Shown here: in pieces, positions 23,357 to 32,397 of the stretch | How positions within the stretch are numbered: position 1 is the stretch's first letter | Layout: every line of letters begins with the position of its first letter | NCBI GenBank assembly: GCA_050946375.1 | Contig: JBMNUT010000015.1 | Span: 1-64,000, forward strand | Reading direction: 5' to 3' | Length of the DNA stretch: 64,000 bases | Origin: UBA1794 sp050946375 | GTDB taxonomy: Bacteria; Bacteroidota; Bacteroidia; Bacteroidales; Bacteroidaceae | Program-made: the position numbers and the translations under genes | The notes under the pieces: generated by a model | The model's database searches: none | What the model saw: the letters and a program-made list of their open reading frames with translations, nothing else | Told to the model about the DNA's origin: nothing

Positions 23357-24561
23357 AACTCATCTGGAAACTTCTCCAACAACACATAAGCCCGGGCCAA
23401 CTTATCGGCTTCTTTTTCGCCAACCTGTTCGGCATGGCCATCATTTTGCTCGGCATCCAATTCTACAAAGACGTAGCCCCCGTATTCAGCAGCGGCGACA
23501 GTTTTATCAAAAACGACTTCATCGTCCTGACCAAACGCATAAGCACCCTCGGCTCCCTGTCGGGCACTGCCAATGCTTTCCGCAGCAAGGAAATTGAAGA
23601 AGTGGCCCGACAGCCCTTCGCAACCGGCGTAGGAGCTTTCCAACCCGCTACCTACGAAGTGAACGCCGCGCTCGACCTGGGCGGAAGCGGCGCCGACGGA
23701 ATCCGCTTCTCCACCGACATGTTTTTCGAATCCGTGCCCGACGCTTTCGTCGACGTGCAGGCCGATTCGTGGCGATACAGGCCCGGAACGCCGGAAATCC
23801 CCATCATCCTTCCCAAAAGCTACCTGAACCTCTACAACTTCGGTTTTGCCCAAAGCCGGAGCCTGCCCAAGATTTCCGAAGGACTGATGAGCCTCATCCA
23901 GCTCGACATACGTATCTCCGGCAACGGCAAGTCGCAACACTTCCGCGGGCGCATCGTAGGTTTCTCCACACGGCTCAATACCATTCTCGTACCCGAGGCC
24001 TTCAACAACTGGGCCAATGCGGAATTCGGCGAGAAGAGTGCTGCCCCGGTCCGCCTGATTGTGGAAGTGAACAATCCGGCAGACGACCGCATTGCGCGCT
24101 TCGTGCAGTCGAAAGGCTACGAAACCGAAGACGACAAGCTCGAAGCGGGGCGCATCACTTACTTCCTGAAGCTCGTCACCGGCATCGTTCTGCTCGTGGG
24201 CGGCGTCATCAGCATCTTGTCTTTCTACATGCTCATGCTCTCCGTCTACCTGCTCCTGCAGAAGAACACCTACAAACTGGAGAACCTCCTGCTCATCGGC
24301 TACCGGCCTTCGGCCGTGGCCCTGCCCTACCAGCTGCTCACCACGGGGCTGAATCTGGTCGTACTGCTGCTGGCTTGCCTCATTCTGTGCCTCGCCCGCG
24401 GGCAATACATGCAGGTGCTCAACCAGTTATTCCCGCAGATGGAGACCGTTTCCCTGCTGGGTTCCGTGGCAATCGGCATCGCCATCTTCGCCATAGTCTC
24501 GCTCATCAACTGTTGGGCCATACGCCGAAAAATAAACTCCATACGGCTCCACAAGAGCTGA
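23353..24561 (+). CDS. ABC transporter permease, FtsX-like
   Basis: A 402-residue inner-membrane permease. One membrane segment lies near residues 13-35 (LIGFFFANLFGMAIILLGIQF), then a periplasmic domain of about 240 residues, then three segments near the C-terminus (ITYFLKLVTGIVLLVGGVISILSFYM, LNLVVLLLACLILCLA, LGSVAIGIAIFAIVSLINCW). This one-plus-three layout is that of MacB/LolC/FtsX permeases. It overlaps the ATPase gene by four bases and is clearly its partner. No specific substrate can be inferred. Confidence 0.88.
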   Translation: MKLIWKLLQQHISPGQLIGFFFANLFGMAIILLGIQFYKDVAPVFSSGDSFIKNDFIVLTKRISTLGSLSGTANAFRSKEIEEVARQPFATGVGAFQPATYEVNAALDLGGSGADGIRFSTDMFFESVPDAFVDVQADSWRYRPGTPEIPIILPKSYLNLYNFGFAQSRSLPKISEGLMSLIQLDIRISGNGKSQHFRGRIVGFSTRLNTILVPEAFNNWANAEFGEKSAAPVRLIVEVNNPADDRIARFVQSKGYETEDDKLEAGRITYFLKLVTGIVLLVGGVISILSFYMLMLSVYLLLQKNTYKLENLLLIGYRPSAVALPYQLLTTGLNLVVLLLACLILCLARGQYMQVLNQLFPQMETVSLLGSVAIGIAIFAIVSLINCWAIRRKINSIRLHKS

Positions 24562-24600
24562 GCAGCAGGAGTCTCTCCACAAACCCCATACGTTTTGCTC

Positions 24601-26106
24601 ATGAACCGCCTGAACTTTTTCCAAAAACTGCCGGCACTTTTCCGGAAAAGCGCCGCGCTTTTTCCCCTCGGCCTGCTGCTTTTTGCCGGAGCATGCAGCG
24701 ATGAAGACTTTTCCACCTCGCCGGCTGACCAGCCGTTCTTCATGGCCGACACGCTTTTCTTCGATACTTTGATCAGCACCGTACCCAGTTCTACCCGGCA
24801 GATAGTGCTCTACAACCCGAACGACAAAGACCTCCGCATCGAACGCATAGCCCTTCGCAGCCAAGGCAGCTCGGGATTCATGATCAACGTCGACGGGCAA
24901 CCCGGAAACGATGCGGAAGGAAACTATCAGGAGATTAGCGATGTGGAAATATGGCGGCAAGACAGTCTGTACATTCTGGTAGAAGCCCGTCTGCCCGAGC
25001 AAGGCGCTTCCACGCCACAGCACGTGACCGACGAGATAATCGTGCAGACCAACGGCGAAACGCGCAGCATCGTACTTTCAGCCTATGCGCAAGACGCGCT
25101 CATCCTGCACGGACATACTATCAGCCAGGATACCGTGCTTTCCGCCGGAAAGCCGCTGGTTGTGTACGACAGCCTCGTCGTTCCCGCAGGAGTCACCCTC
25201 ACCTGTCAGGCCGGAGCGCGGCTCATGTTTCACAATGGAGCCGGGCTTAGCGTGCACGGCACCCTCATCACCGAAGGCACCGCCACGCAACCGGTCGTCT
25301 TCCGCAGCGACCGAATGGACCGGCTCTTCAGCTACTTACCCTACGACAATACGCCCGGATTGTGGGAAGGCATACACTTCCATCCCGAAAGCGAAGGCAA
25401 CGTACTTGCCTTTGCCGACATCCACTCAGCCAACACCGCCGTGCTGTGCAGCCCTTCAGCCGACCGTTCGCAGCAAAAGCTCGTGCTGTACTCCACACGC
25501 ATCCACAACTCTGCCTACAATGCCCTGCAACTATGGCAATGCAACGTAGAGGCCACAAACTGCCTGTTCAGCAACTCCGGCCAGGAACTCGTCAGCCTTA
25601 CCGGAACGGAAGCGCGCTTTGTGCACTGTTCCCTGCTTAATTTCTACCCGTTTGCCGCACACGACGACGCCCTGCTCCGTGCCTATTCCGACCAGGCCGA
25701 AGAGGGAAACGGGAACAACGACCCGGCTTCTACCGCCGACACGACGCGGGTATGGCTCCTGAACTGCCTGCTTTCGGGTAAAGAGAACTCCACTCCCGAC
25801 CACAGTGCCCTCACCGCAGAAGAAAAAGGACTGTATATCGCAGGCGACGAGGCAACCGTATTCATCGAACACGCTACCGCCATCTCCGACAACGAGCACT
25901 ACGTCAACCTGAACGAGCGAGGCGATTACCAATACGACTTCCACCCCACGGCCGAAAACCTGGGCGTCAACGCACTGACCAGCCCAGAAGCTCAGGAAAC
26001 GGCCCAAGGCGTACCCCAAGACCTCGACGGGAATTCACGCATACAAGACGGGGCTCCCGACGCCGGATGCTACGAATATCAGCAGAGTGCAGGCACTTCC
26101 GAATAA
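24601..26106 (+). CDS. Right-handed beta-helix lipoprotein, Bacteroidetes-conserved type
   Basis: A secreted protein of about 501 residues. I start it at the ATG at 24601; the frame also has a TTG two codons earlier. The signal peptide reads FPLGLLLFAGACSDED, with Cys as probable lipid site. A beta-sandwich-like part (DTLISTVPSSTRQIVLYNPNDKDLRIERIALR) comes first and a parallel beta-helix follows from about residue 190 (GVTLTCQAGARLMFHNGAGLSVHGTLITEG). Function is unknown. The signal peptide's DNA is a copy of the dispersed repeat, and the stop codon lies within a repeat-derived hairpin. Confidence 0.8.
   Translation: MNRLNFFQKLPALFRKSAALFPLGLLLFAGACSDEDFSTSPADQPFFMADTLFFDTLISTVPSSTRQIVLYNPNDKDLRIERIALRSQGSSGFMINVDGQPGNDAEGNYQEISDVEIWRQDSLYILVEARLPEQGASTPQHVTDEIIVQTNGETRSIVLSAYAQDALILHGHTISQDTVLSAGKPLVVYDSLVVPAGVTLTCQAGARLMFHNGAGLSVHGTLITEGTATQPVVFRSDRMDRLFSYLPYDNTPGLWEGIHFHPESEGNVLAFADIHSANTAVLCSPSADRSQQKLVLYSTRIHNSAYNALQLWQCNVEATNCLFSNSGQELVSLTGTEARFVHCSLLNFYPFAAHDDALLRAYSDQAEEGNGNNDPASTADTTRVWLLNCLLSGKENSTPDHSALTAEEKGLYIAGDEATVFIEHATAISDNEHYVNLNERGDYQYDFHPTAENLGVNALTSPEAQETAQGVPQDLDGNSRIQDGAPDAGCYEYQQSAGTSE
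24612..24668. repeat. Dispersed repeat inside a second signal peptide
   Basis: Two well-formed 22-base units with cores ACTTTTTCCAAAAACTGCC and ACTTTTCCGGAAAAGCGCC plus a partial third encode NFFQKLPALFRKSAALFP, the basic and early hydrophobic part of the lipoprotein signal peptide. Confidence 0.7.
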
Positions 26107-26158
26107 AAGTGCCTGCACTTTCGTCTGAAAGCGGAAGCACTTTCTCCGGAAAGTTGCG
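26086..26158. repeat. Dispersed repeat with a hairpin across a stop codon
   Basis: AGTGCAGGCACTT (26086-26098) pairs perfectly with AAGTGCCTGCACT (26107-26119) around an 8-base loop that holds the TAA stop of the beta-helix lipoprotein. Two more units (ACTTTCGTCTGAAAGCGG, CACTTTCTCCGGAAAGTTGC) follow. The hairpin may protect or end the message. Confidence 0.7.
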
Positions 26159-26222
26159 CCACCAAAGGAAAGAAGGCACATCATTAGCGCCCTATTTATT
26201 CGCGTATTCCGCATTTTTTATG

Positions 26223-26230
26223 TACGTTTG
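26223..26230 (+). promoter_or_regulatory. -7 element of the helicase gene
   Basis: TACGTTTG fits TAnnTTTG. A start near 26237 leaves a leader of about 15 bases before the ATG at 26252, which supports that start over the upstream TTG at 26228. The -33 region is poor. Confidence 0.55.
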
Positions 26231-26251
26231 CTACCTGAAACAGCCAGCAAA

Positions 26252-28291
26252 ATGCAGCAAAAGGTAGCCTCAACAGAAATCGACACCGACAACAAGGAAT
26301 TTCAGGATGCGCTGCACTTGACGCAGTACACCCGCACTTCCCTGTTCCTCACGGGCAAGGCCGGGACGGGAAAGTCTACCTTTTTGCGCTACATCTGCGC
26401 CCATACCAAGAAAAAATACGTCGTACTCGCCCCCACCGGCATAGCGGCCATCAACGCGGGAGGCACCACGCTCCACAGCTTCTTCCGCCTCCCCTTTCGC
26501 CCGGTGCTGCCGGACGACCCGGACTACAGCCTGCGGGAAAACAAAATCTACCGCACACTCCGCTACACGGCCGAGCACCGCGAACTGATCCGCAAGATAG
26601 AACTCGTCATAATCGACGAGATTTCCATGGTCCGCGCCGACCTTATCGATCTCATCGACCGCATCCTGCGCGTTTATTCGCGTAACCTCCGCGAACCGTT
26701 CGGCGGGAAACAAATCCTTTTGGTAGGCGACATTTTTCAGCTGGAGCCGGTGGTCAAGAGCGACGAACGCGAGATTCTGAACCGCTTCTACCCCTCCCCG
26801 TTCTTCTTCCACGCACGTGTTTTCCGCGAATTCCCGCTGGTTTCCATCGAGCTGAAGAAAGTCTACCGGCAAAAAGACCCCGTCTTTGTCCGGCTTCTCG
26901 ACCGCATCCGCTCGGGCGAAGCCGGCACGGCAGAATTACAGTTGCTCAACCTTTGCCACCGGGATGCGGCATCGGCAGAAAAAGACTCCGAACAGGTGCG
27001 CATCACCTTGGCCAGCAAGCGCGGCACGGTGGACTACATCAACGAACACCGCCTGCAACAATTACCCGGCGAGTGCGTCGTTTTCCGCGGAACGGTCAGC
27101 GGGGAATTTCCCGAAACAGCGCTCCCGACCTCGATGGAACTTACCTTAAAACCGGGAGCGCAGGTCATCTTCGTGAAAAACGACACCGAGAAACAGTTCG
27201 TCAACGGCACGGTAGGCATCATAACCGAGCTGGGCAACGACGGACTCATCACCGTCCGTACCGACGAGGGGCGTATCTGCTCCGTGCGACAGGCGCAATG
27301 GAACAACATCCGCTACTGCTACAATGAAGAAGAACGCCGCATCGACGAAGAAATCATCGGCAGCTTCGAGCAATATCCCCTGAAACTCGCTTGGGCCATC
27401 ACCATACATAAAAGCCAGGGGCTTACCTTCAATCGGGTAAATGTGGACCTGAGCGGAGGCGTATTCGCCGCAGGTCAGACGTATGTGGCCCTGAGCCGTT
27501 GCACATCGCTGGAGGGGCTTAGTCTGAGTACCCCCGTATCCCCGTCCGACATCTTCGTAAGCCGCGACGTACGGGCCTTCGCCTCGCAGTTCAACAACCC
27601 GCAGGCCATACGCAAAGCACTCAAGGGCGCCAAAGCCGACATGGAGTACCGTGCCGCACTGGATGCGTTCGAAAGCGACGACTTCAGCAGCTGTCTGGAC
27701 CATTTGTTCTGCGCCATGCACGAACGATACGACCTGGAACGCCCGCTCATACGCCGCTTCCTCAGCCACAAGTTGGGCATCATACGCCGCCTCAAGGCGG
27801 AGAATTCCGCCCTGCGCAGCAAGGAAGCCGAGCGAAAGAGGCAGCTCCGGCATCTGGCCGACGAGTACTGCCAGATGGGAAACGACTGCATTACGCTGGC
27901 AAAGGACGTGCGGGCCGCTTTAGCCAACTACAACAAAGCGCTGGAACTCGACCCCTCTCACACGGAAAGCTGGATAAGAAAAGGCATCACCCTCTTCGAC
28001 GCTCCACAACAAGACGCGCACGAAGCCCTGAAATGCCTCAACCAGGCCGTCCGGCTCAGCCCGCTCAATTTCAAAGCGCTCTACAACCGCGGACGAATAC
28101 GCCTCCACTTTTCCATGCTCGACGAGGCACTGAGCGACCTGCTGCGGGCTGCCGAACTGAAAAAGACACACGCTGCCGTCCACGACCGCCTGGCCGAAGT
28201 CTACGACGCCATGGGCAATGAGGAACAAGCCGAGCTACACCGGCGCATTGCCGAAGAGCTGCGCAAAATAAAGCGGAAAGGCGCCGAATAA
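26252..28291 (+). CDS. PIF1/RecD-like superfamily 1 helicase with C-terminal TPRs
   Basis: A helicase of about 679 residues. I choose the ATG at 26252 over the in-frame TTG at 26228, which lies inside the -7 element. Walker A is FLTGKAGTGKSTFL (32-45), Walker B VIIDEISMVRADLIDLIDRIL, and further PIF1-type motifs are LLVGDIFQLEPV and, near residue 390, AITIHKSQGLTFNRV with YVALSRCTSLEG. After about residue 500 the protein becomes helical, with two to three TPR-like repeats (ALANYNKALELDPSHTESWIRKG; ALKCLNQAVRLSPLNFKALYNRGRI). It should unwind DNA 5' to 3' in an ATP-dependent way; the TPRs suggest a partner protein. Confidence 0.88.
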   Translation: MQQKVASTEIDTDNKEFQDALHLTQYTRTSLFLTGKAGTGKSTFLRYICAHTKKKYVVLAPTGIAAINAGGTTLHSFFRLPFRPVLPDDPDYSLRENKIYRTLRYTAEHRELIRKIELVIIDEISMVRADLIDLIDRILRVYSRNLREPFGGKQILLVGDIFQLEPVVKSDEREILNRFYPSPFFFHARVFREFPLVSIELKKVYRQKDPVFVRLLDRIRSGEAGTAELQLLNLCHRDAASAEKDSEQVRITLASKRGTVDYINEHRLQQLPGECVVFRGTVSGEFPETALPTSMELTLKPGAQVIFVKNDTEKQFVNGTVGIITELGNDGLITVRTDEGRICSVRQAQWNNIRYCYNEEERRIDEEIIGSFEQYPLKLAWAITIHKSQGLTFNRVNVDLSGGVFAAGQTYVALSRCTSLEGLSLSTPVSPSDIFVSRDVRAFASQFNNPQAIRKALKGAKADMEYRAALDAFESDDFSSCLDHLFCAMHERYDLERPLIRRFLSHKLGIIRRLKAENSALRSKEAERKRQLRHLADEYCQMGNDCITLAKDVRAALANYNKALELDPSHTESWIRKGITLFDAPQQDAHEALKCLNQAVRLSPLNFKALYNRGRIRLHFSMLDEALSDLLRAAELKKTHAAVHDRLAEVYDAMGNEEQAELHRRIAEELRKIKRKGAE

Positions 28292-28344
28292 ACGGCAGAA
28301 GCCGAATAACGGAAAAACGAATACCTTTAAAAACAATAAGCCAT

Positions 28345-31083
28345 ATGAAAAAGAAGAAAGGCCTGATCATTACCGGCTGTATCGTAGCATGTATTCTGCT
28401 GCTGATGGCCATAGTTCCCCTGTTTCTCGGGGGGAAAGTGCAAGAAATCATCAAGCGGGAAGGCAACAAGATGCTGAACGCCCGGTTCGACTTCGAGACG
28501 CTTGACATCAGTCTGTTCCGCGATTTTCCCAGAGCATCCATCGCTTTGGACAACTTCTACATGGTCGGCATCGGCGACTTCGAGCAAGATACCCTCGTTT
28601 CTGCCGGGCGAGCTGCCGTTTCGGTCGACATCCTTTCGCTCTTGTCCGACAACTTCCAGATAGGAAGAGTATCGCTCGAAGATGCAACCGTACACGCAAT
28701 CGTACTGCAGGACGGGCGCGCCAACTGGGACATCATGAAGCCCGACAGCACCGCGGCTGAAGAACCGACCGAACAGGCTGCGGACTCCGGCAGCATAGGC
28801 TTCCAACTGAAAAAACTCTCCGTAGAAAACCTGAATGTCACCTACGACGATTACCAGTCCGGGACACATGCTTCCGTCAAAGGCTTCACCGCAAGCTGTT
28901 CGGGAGACTTCGGCGCTGACCTGACCGACGTGCAGCTTTCTGCCGCCATCGACGCATTATCCCTGCGCATGGGCCTCATCCCCTACATCGCCGACGCGGA
29001 ACTCGAGACAAAAATCGACCTCACCGCCGACCTGAAGAACAGCAAGTTCACCCTCAACGACAACCGCATCCGCATCAATGCCATAGAGACTTCGCTCGAC
29101 GGATGGCTATCGATGCCCGACAGCAACCGCATCGATATGGACCTGAAGCTGAACACCAACGACATAGGCTTCAAGGAGCTGCTCTCACTCGTCCCGGCCA
29201 TCTACCAAAAGGAGTTCGCCGAACTGCAAACCAGCGGCACCGCCACGCTCACGGCCGAGGCCAAAGGCTCGATGATAGCCGACTCTATCCTGCCGACCTT
29301 CCAAGTCGCCCTCGCCGTGAAGGATGCCTCTTTCCGCTATCCCTCGCTGCCTGCCGGAGTCGACCACATACAAATCAACGCCAAGGTGAGCAACCCCGGA
29401 GGAAATCCCGACGGCACTGTTATTGAAATCAAACCGCTCAGCCTGCAAATGGCCGGCATCCCCTTTGCCCTGAATGCAACGGTCAAGACTCCCGTCAGCG
29501 ACCCGGACTTCCAAATGCAGGCCACCGGCTCCATCAATCTGGAGAACATACAGAAGGTTTACCCCTTGGAAGCTGACACAAAGCTCACCGGCGTACTGAC
29601 AGCCGACGTGCAGATGCAAGGCAAACTCTCCTACGTCGAGAAAGAACAGTACGACAAGTTCCAGGCAAAAGGCTCGCTGGCGCTCAAAAACCTGCTGCTG
29701 CATAGCGAAGGAATGGACGAAGTGAAAGTCAACAACTCGCTGCTCACCTTCTCGCCCCAGAACGTACGCCTCAGCCAGACGGAGCTGCTCATCGGCAAAA
29801 ACGACCTGGCGGTAGAAGGCGCCTTGAGCAACTATCTGGGCTACATCCTGAAGTCACAGACCCTGAAAGGCTCGCTCGGGCTGACTTCAAGCTACCTGAA
29901 CTTAAACGACTTCATGGGCAGCAGCTCGGCAGAGACGGCAAGCGCTGACGAAAAAGCGCAGGCAGATTCGGAAAAAAGCGACGGCACTTCTGACGAAAAG
30001 GCGCAAGGCGAAGGAGAAAGTACGGCGGGAGTTATCGAAGTACCGCGCAACATCGATTTCCAACTGACTACCAACCTGCAGAAAATACTCTTCGATAAAA
30101 TGACTTTCGAAGACGTACAAGGCAAACTGGTCGTCAAGGACGGAACAGTCGACATGCAGGGACTGTCGCTCAAGACCATGGGCGGAACCGTAAAAATCAA
30201 CGGCAGCTATTCCACCGCAGCCAATGTGAAAAAGCCAGAAATGAGCGGTGCCTTCCAGCTGAACAACCTGTCGTTTGCCCAGACATACAAGGAACTCGAC
30301 GCCATACGCTCCCTCGCTCCTATCTTCGAGAACCTGCAAGGAAACTTCTCGGGCAGCATGAATCTGGACATGACGCTCGACGAAACCCTCTCGCCCATTA
30401 CCGAAACCATGAACGGCGGAGGCACTCTCTCGACCAAAGACGTAAACCTCTCCAACATCGAGATACTGAAAAAAGTGGCCACGGCCTGCAACAAGACCGA
30501 TTTGCTCGCGCAGAACGTGAAAGACCTCGACATACATTTCAACCTGGTCAACGGCAAACTGATTACCGAGCCTTTCACCATCAAGTTGGGAAGCCAGTAT
30601 GCGCTGGAACTTTCGGGCAGCACTTCGCTCGACAAGTCGATTGACTACACCGGAACAATAGCCCTCCCCGGATCGAGCAATGCATTGCTTTCGTCCATCG
30701 GGCTGAAAATAGGCGGCACATTCAGCTCGCCGAAAATCTCCATCGACACCAAGAGTATGGCGCAAGAAGCCTTAGGCAATGCCGCCGAAAGCGCGCTCAA
30801 TGCCGTAGGAGAGAAGCTCGGAATAGACATCTCCAATGCAGAAAAGCAAAAGGAAACGCTCGTCAATGAAGCCAAGAAAGCGGGCGAAAAACTCGTTTCC
30901 GCCGCACAGGAGCAGGCCGACAAGCTGACCGAGAAAGCAGCCGGCAAGCCCTTGCAGCTCGTAGCCGCCAAGAAGTCGGGCGAAGCCCTCGTAAAAGCTG
31001 CTCAGGAGCAGGCCGACAAACTCGTCGAAGAAGCAGAGAAACAGGGCGATGCCCTCATAGAGAAGGCAAAATCCAAGCAATAG
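28345..31083 (+). CDS. AsmA-like protein with helical C-terminal tail
   Basis: A 912-residue membrane-anchored periplasmic protein. An N-terminal anchor (GLIITGCIVACILLLMAIVPLFL, residues 5-27) is followed by an AsmA N-terminal domain (VQEIIKREGNKMLNARFDFETLDISLFRDFPRASIALDNFYMVG) and, after about residue 560, the AsmA C-terminal domain (MTFEDVQGKLVVKDGTVDMQGLSLKTMGGTVKINGSY). Such proteins are now thought to form bridges for phospholipid transport to the outer membrane. The last 75 residues are a charged helix with an internal duplication: AAQEQADKL occurs twice, from DNA copies 96 bases apart at 30907 and 31003. A Ser/Glu/Ala-rich linker near 530-560 separates the domains. Confidence 0.85.
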   Translation: MKKKKGLIITGCIVACILLLMAIVPLFLGGKVQEIIKREGNKMLNARFDFETLDISLFRDFPRASIALDNFYMVGIGDFEQDTLVSAGRAAVSVDILSLLSDNFQIGRVSLEDATVHAIVLQDGRANWDIMKPDSTAAEEPTEQAADSGSIGFQLKKLSVENLNVTYDDYQSGTHASVKGFTASCSGDFGADLTDVQLSAAIDALSLRMGLIPYIADAELETKIDLTADLKNSKFTLNDNRIRINAIETSLDGWLSMPDSNRIDMDLKLNTNDIGFKELLSLVPAIYQKEFAELQTSGTATLTAEAKGSMIADSILPTFQVALAVKDASFRYPSLPAGVDHIQINAKVSNPGGNPDGTVIEIKPLSLQMAGIPFALNATVKTPVSDPDFQMQATGSINLENIQKVYPLEADTKLTGVLTADVQMQGKLSYVEKEQYDKFQAKGSLALKNLLLHSEGMDEVKVNNSLLTFSPQNVRLSQTELLIGKNDLAVEGALSNYLGYILKSQTLKGSLGLTSSYLNLNDFMGSSSAETASADEKAQADSEKSDGTSDEKAQGEGESTAGVIEVPRNIDFQLTTNLQKILFDKMTFEDVQGKLVVKDGTVDMQGLSLKTMGGTVKINGSYSTAANVKKPEMSGAFQLNNLSFAQTYKELDAIRSLAPIFENLQGNFSGSMNLDMTLDETLSPITETMNGGGTLSTKDVNLSNIEILKKVATACNKTDLLAQNVKDLDIHFNLVNGKLITEPFTIKLGSQYALELSGSTSLDKSIDYTGTIALPGSSNALLSSIGLKIGGTFSSPKISIDTKSMAQEALGNAAESALNAVGEKLGIDISNAEKQKETLVNEAKKAGEKLVSAAQEQADKLTEKAAGKPLQLVAAKKSGEALVKAAQEQADKLVEEAEKQGDALIEKAKSKQ

Positions 31084-31130
31084 GTCCGTTTCGACATACT
31101 GCTTCTATTCATTCAAACGAGAGACACTCT

Positions 31131-31742
31131 ATGATAAAACGATTGTATGAAAAAGGAAACCGTCCCGCAGAGCTGGAGCAAATCTGCTCCATGCTCCGCG
31201 ACGGGGCGCTCATCATCTACCCCACCGACACGCTCTATGCCATCGGTTGCTCTGCACTGGCCGTACGGGCCGTAGAGCGCATTTGTGCCCTGAAGGGAGT
31301 AGATCCGAAGAAAAACAACCTTGCCGTGCTCTGCCGCGACCTCAGTCAGGCTGCAGAATATGCCCGCATCGACAACCAGGCCTTCCGGCTCTTGAAGCGA
31401 AATCTGCCGGGGCCGTTTACGTTCATCCTGCCCACCGGCTCAAAACTGCCGCGAATCTTCCGCCTACGCAAGGAGGTCGGCATACGCATCCCCGCATGCC
31501 CCGTCCTGAACGAACTGCTCAATCTGGCCGATACACCGCTGCTCTCCATGAGCGTGCCCGCAGATCCCGACGACGACCCCGCACTGCGCACCGACCCGGA
31601 GCTGATACACGAGCGTTGGGAGGATGAGGTAGACCTCGTAATCGATGGCGGAATTGCCCCGGGCATCCCCAGCACAATCGTGGACTGTACGGGCGACGAA
31701 CCGGAAATCCTGCGCCAGGGAGCGGGAATTCTGCAAGACTAA
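31131..31742 (+). CDS. Sua5/YciO/YrdC-family protein, YciO-like
   Basis: A 203-residue protein of the threonylcarbamoyl-adenylate synthase family. It has the typical GALIIYPTDTLYAIGCSA (25-42), the following ALKGVDPKKNNLAVLCRDLSQAAEYA, RNLPGPFTFILP and, later, GIRIPACPVLNEL and IVDCTGDEPEILRQGAG. Members make threonylcarbamoyl-AMP for the t6A modification of tRNA; the single-domain length of about 200 residues and the PKKNN stretch fit YciO better than the essential TsaC or Sua5. YciO's own role is less certain. It ends at a strong bidirectional terminator shared with the convergent ispF. Confidence 0.88.
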   Translation: MIKRLYEKGNRPAELEQICSMLRDGALIIYPTDTLYAIGCSALAVRAVERICALKGVDPKKNNLAVLCRDLSQAAEYARIDNQAFRLLKRNLPGPFTFILPTGSKLPRIFRLRKEVGIRIPACPVLNELLNLADTPLLSMSVPADPDDDPALRTDPELIHERWEDEVDLVIDGGIAPGIPSTIVDCTGDEPEILRQGAGILQD

Positions 31743-31795
31743 CGTAAGCACAACGCCGGACATTGTGGAAGCACATGCCCGGCATCGACAAAAAA

Positions 31796-31847
31796 GACGG
31801 CCGCTTCCCGGCACCTCATCCAGAGGTAATACCGGAAAGCGGCCGTC
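31796..31847. terminator. Bidirectional terminator between yciO-like gene and ispF
   Basis: GACGGCCGCTT (31796-31806) pairs with AAGCGGCCGTC (31837-31847), with a further CCGG/CCGG inside. A-rich sequence precedes and T-rich sequence follows, so it can stop both converging transcripts. Confidence 0.85.
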
Positions 31848-31866
31848 CTTTTCGCTTATAATCTCA

Positions 31867-32349
31867 CTATTCTTTCACGATCAGCACAACGGCATAAGCC
31901 GAGATGCCTTCTTCGCGCCCGGTGAAACCAAGGCGCTCGGTAGTCGTAGCCTTCAGGGAAATATCTTCTTCCGATACGCCCATCGTACGGGCCAATACCG
32001 CTTTCATCTGCGGGATATGAGGATTCAGCTTCGGACGCTCGGCACATACCGTAACATCCGCATTGCCCAATTCATAACCCTGCGCGCGAATCAGCTCCAT
32101 GGTGCGCTGCAGAAGTATTTTGCTGTCTATACCTTCATACTCGTTGGCCGTGTCGGGGAAATGAAAACCGATGTCGCGCAGATTGGCAGCCCCCAGCAGT
32201 GCATCGCAAAGGGCATGGATGAGCACGTCGGCATCGCTATGCCCCAGCAGGCCGCTGGTATGGGGAATCTGAATGCCGCCCAGCCAGAGAGGGCGACCGG
32301 GCACAAGGGCGTGGACATCATAACCGAGTCCGGTGCGGATTTTCATCAT
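31867..32349 (-). CDS. ispF: 2-C-methyl-D-erythritol 2,4-cyclodiphosphate synthase
   Basis: A 160-residue enzyme of the non-mevalonate isoprenoid pathway, which cyclises CDP-methylerythritol 2-phosphate with loss of CMP. The zinc site is visible as YDVH (Asp11, His13) and His45, and the substrate motif as LLGHSDADVLIHALCDALLGAANLRDIGFHFPDTA. The C-terminal SLKATTTERLGFTGREEGISAYAVVLI is also typical. Length is normal for the trimeric enzyme. It lies 48 bases downstream of porV on the same strand. Confidence 0.97.
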   Translation of the reverse strand: MMKIRTGLGYDVHALVPGRPLWLGGIQIPHTSGLLGHSDADVLIHALCDALLGAANLRDIGFHFPDTANEYEGIDSKILLQRTMELIRAQGYELGNADVTVCAERPKLNPHIPQMKAVLARTMGVSEEDISLKATTTERLGFTGREEGISAYAVVLIVKE

Positions 32350-32397
32350 AGGGATATTGCGGTTAGTCGTTAGGGAAACAGAAATCAGCCGAAAGGG

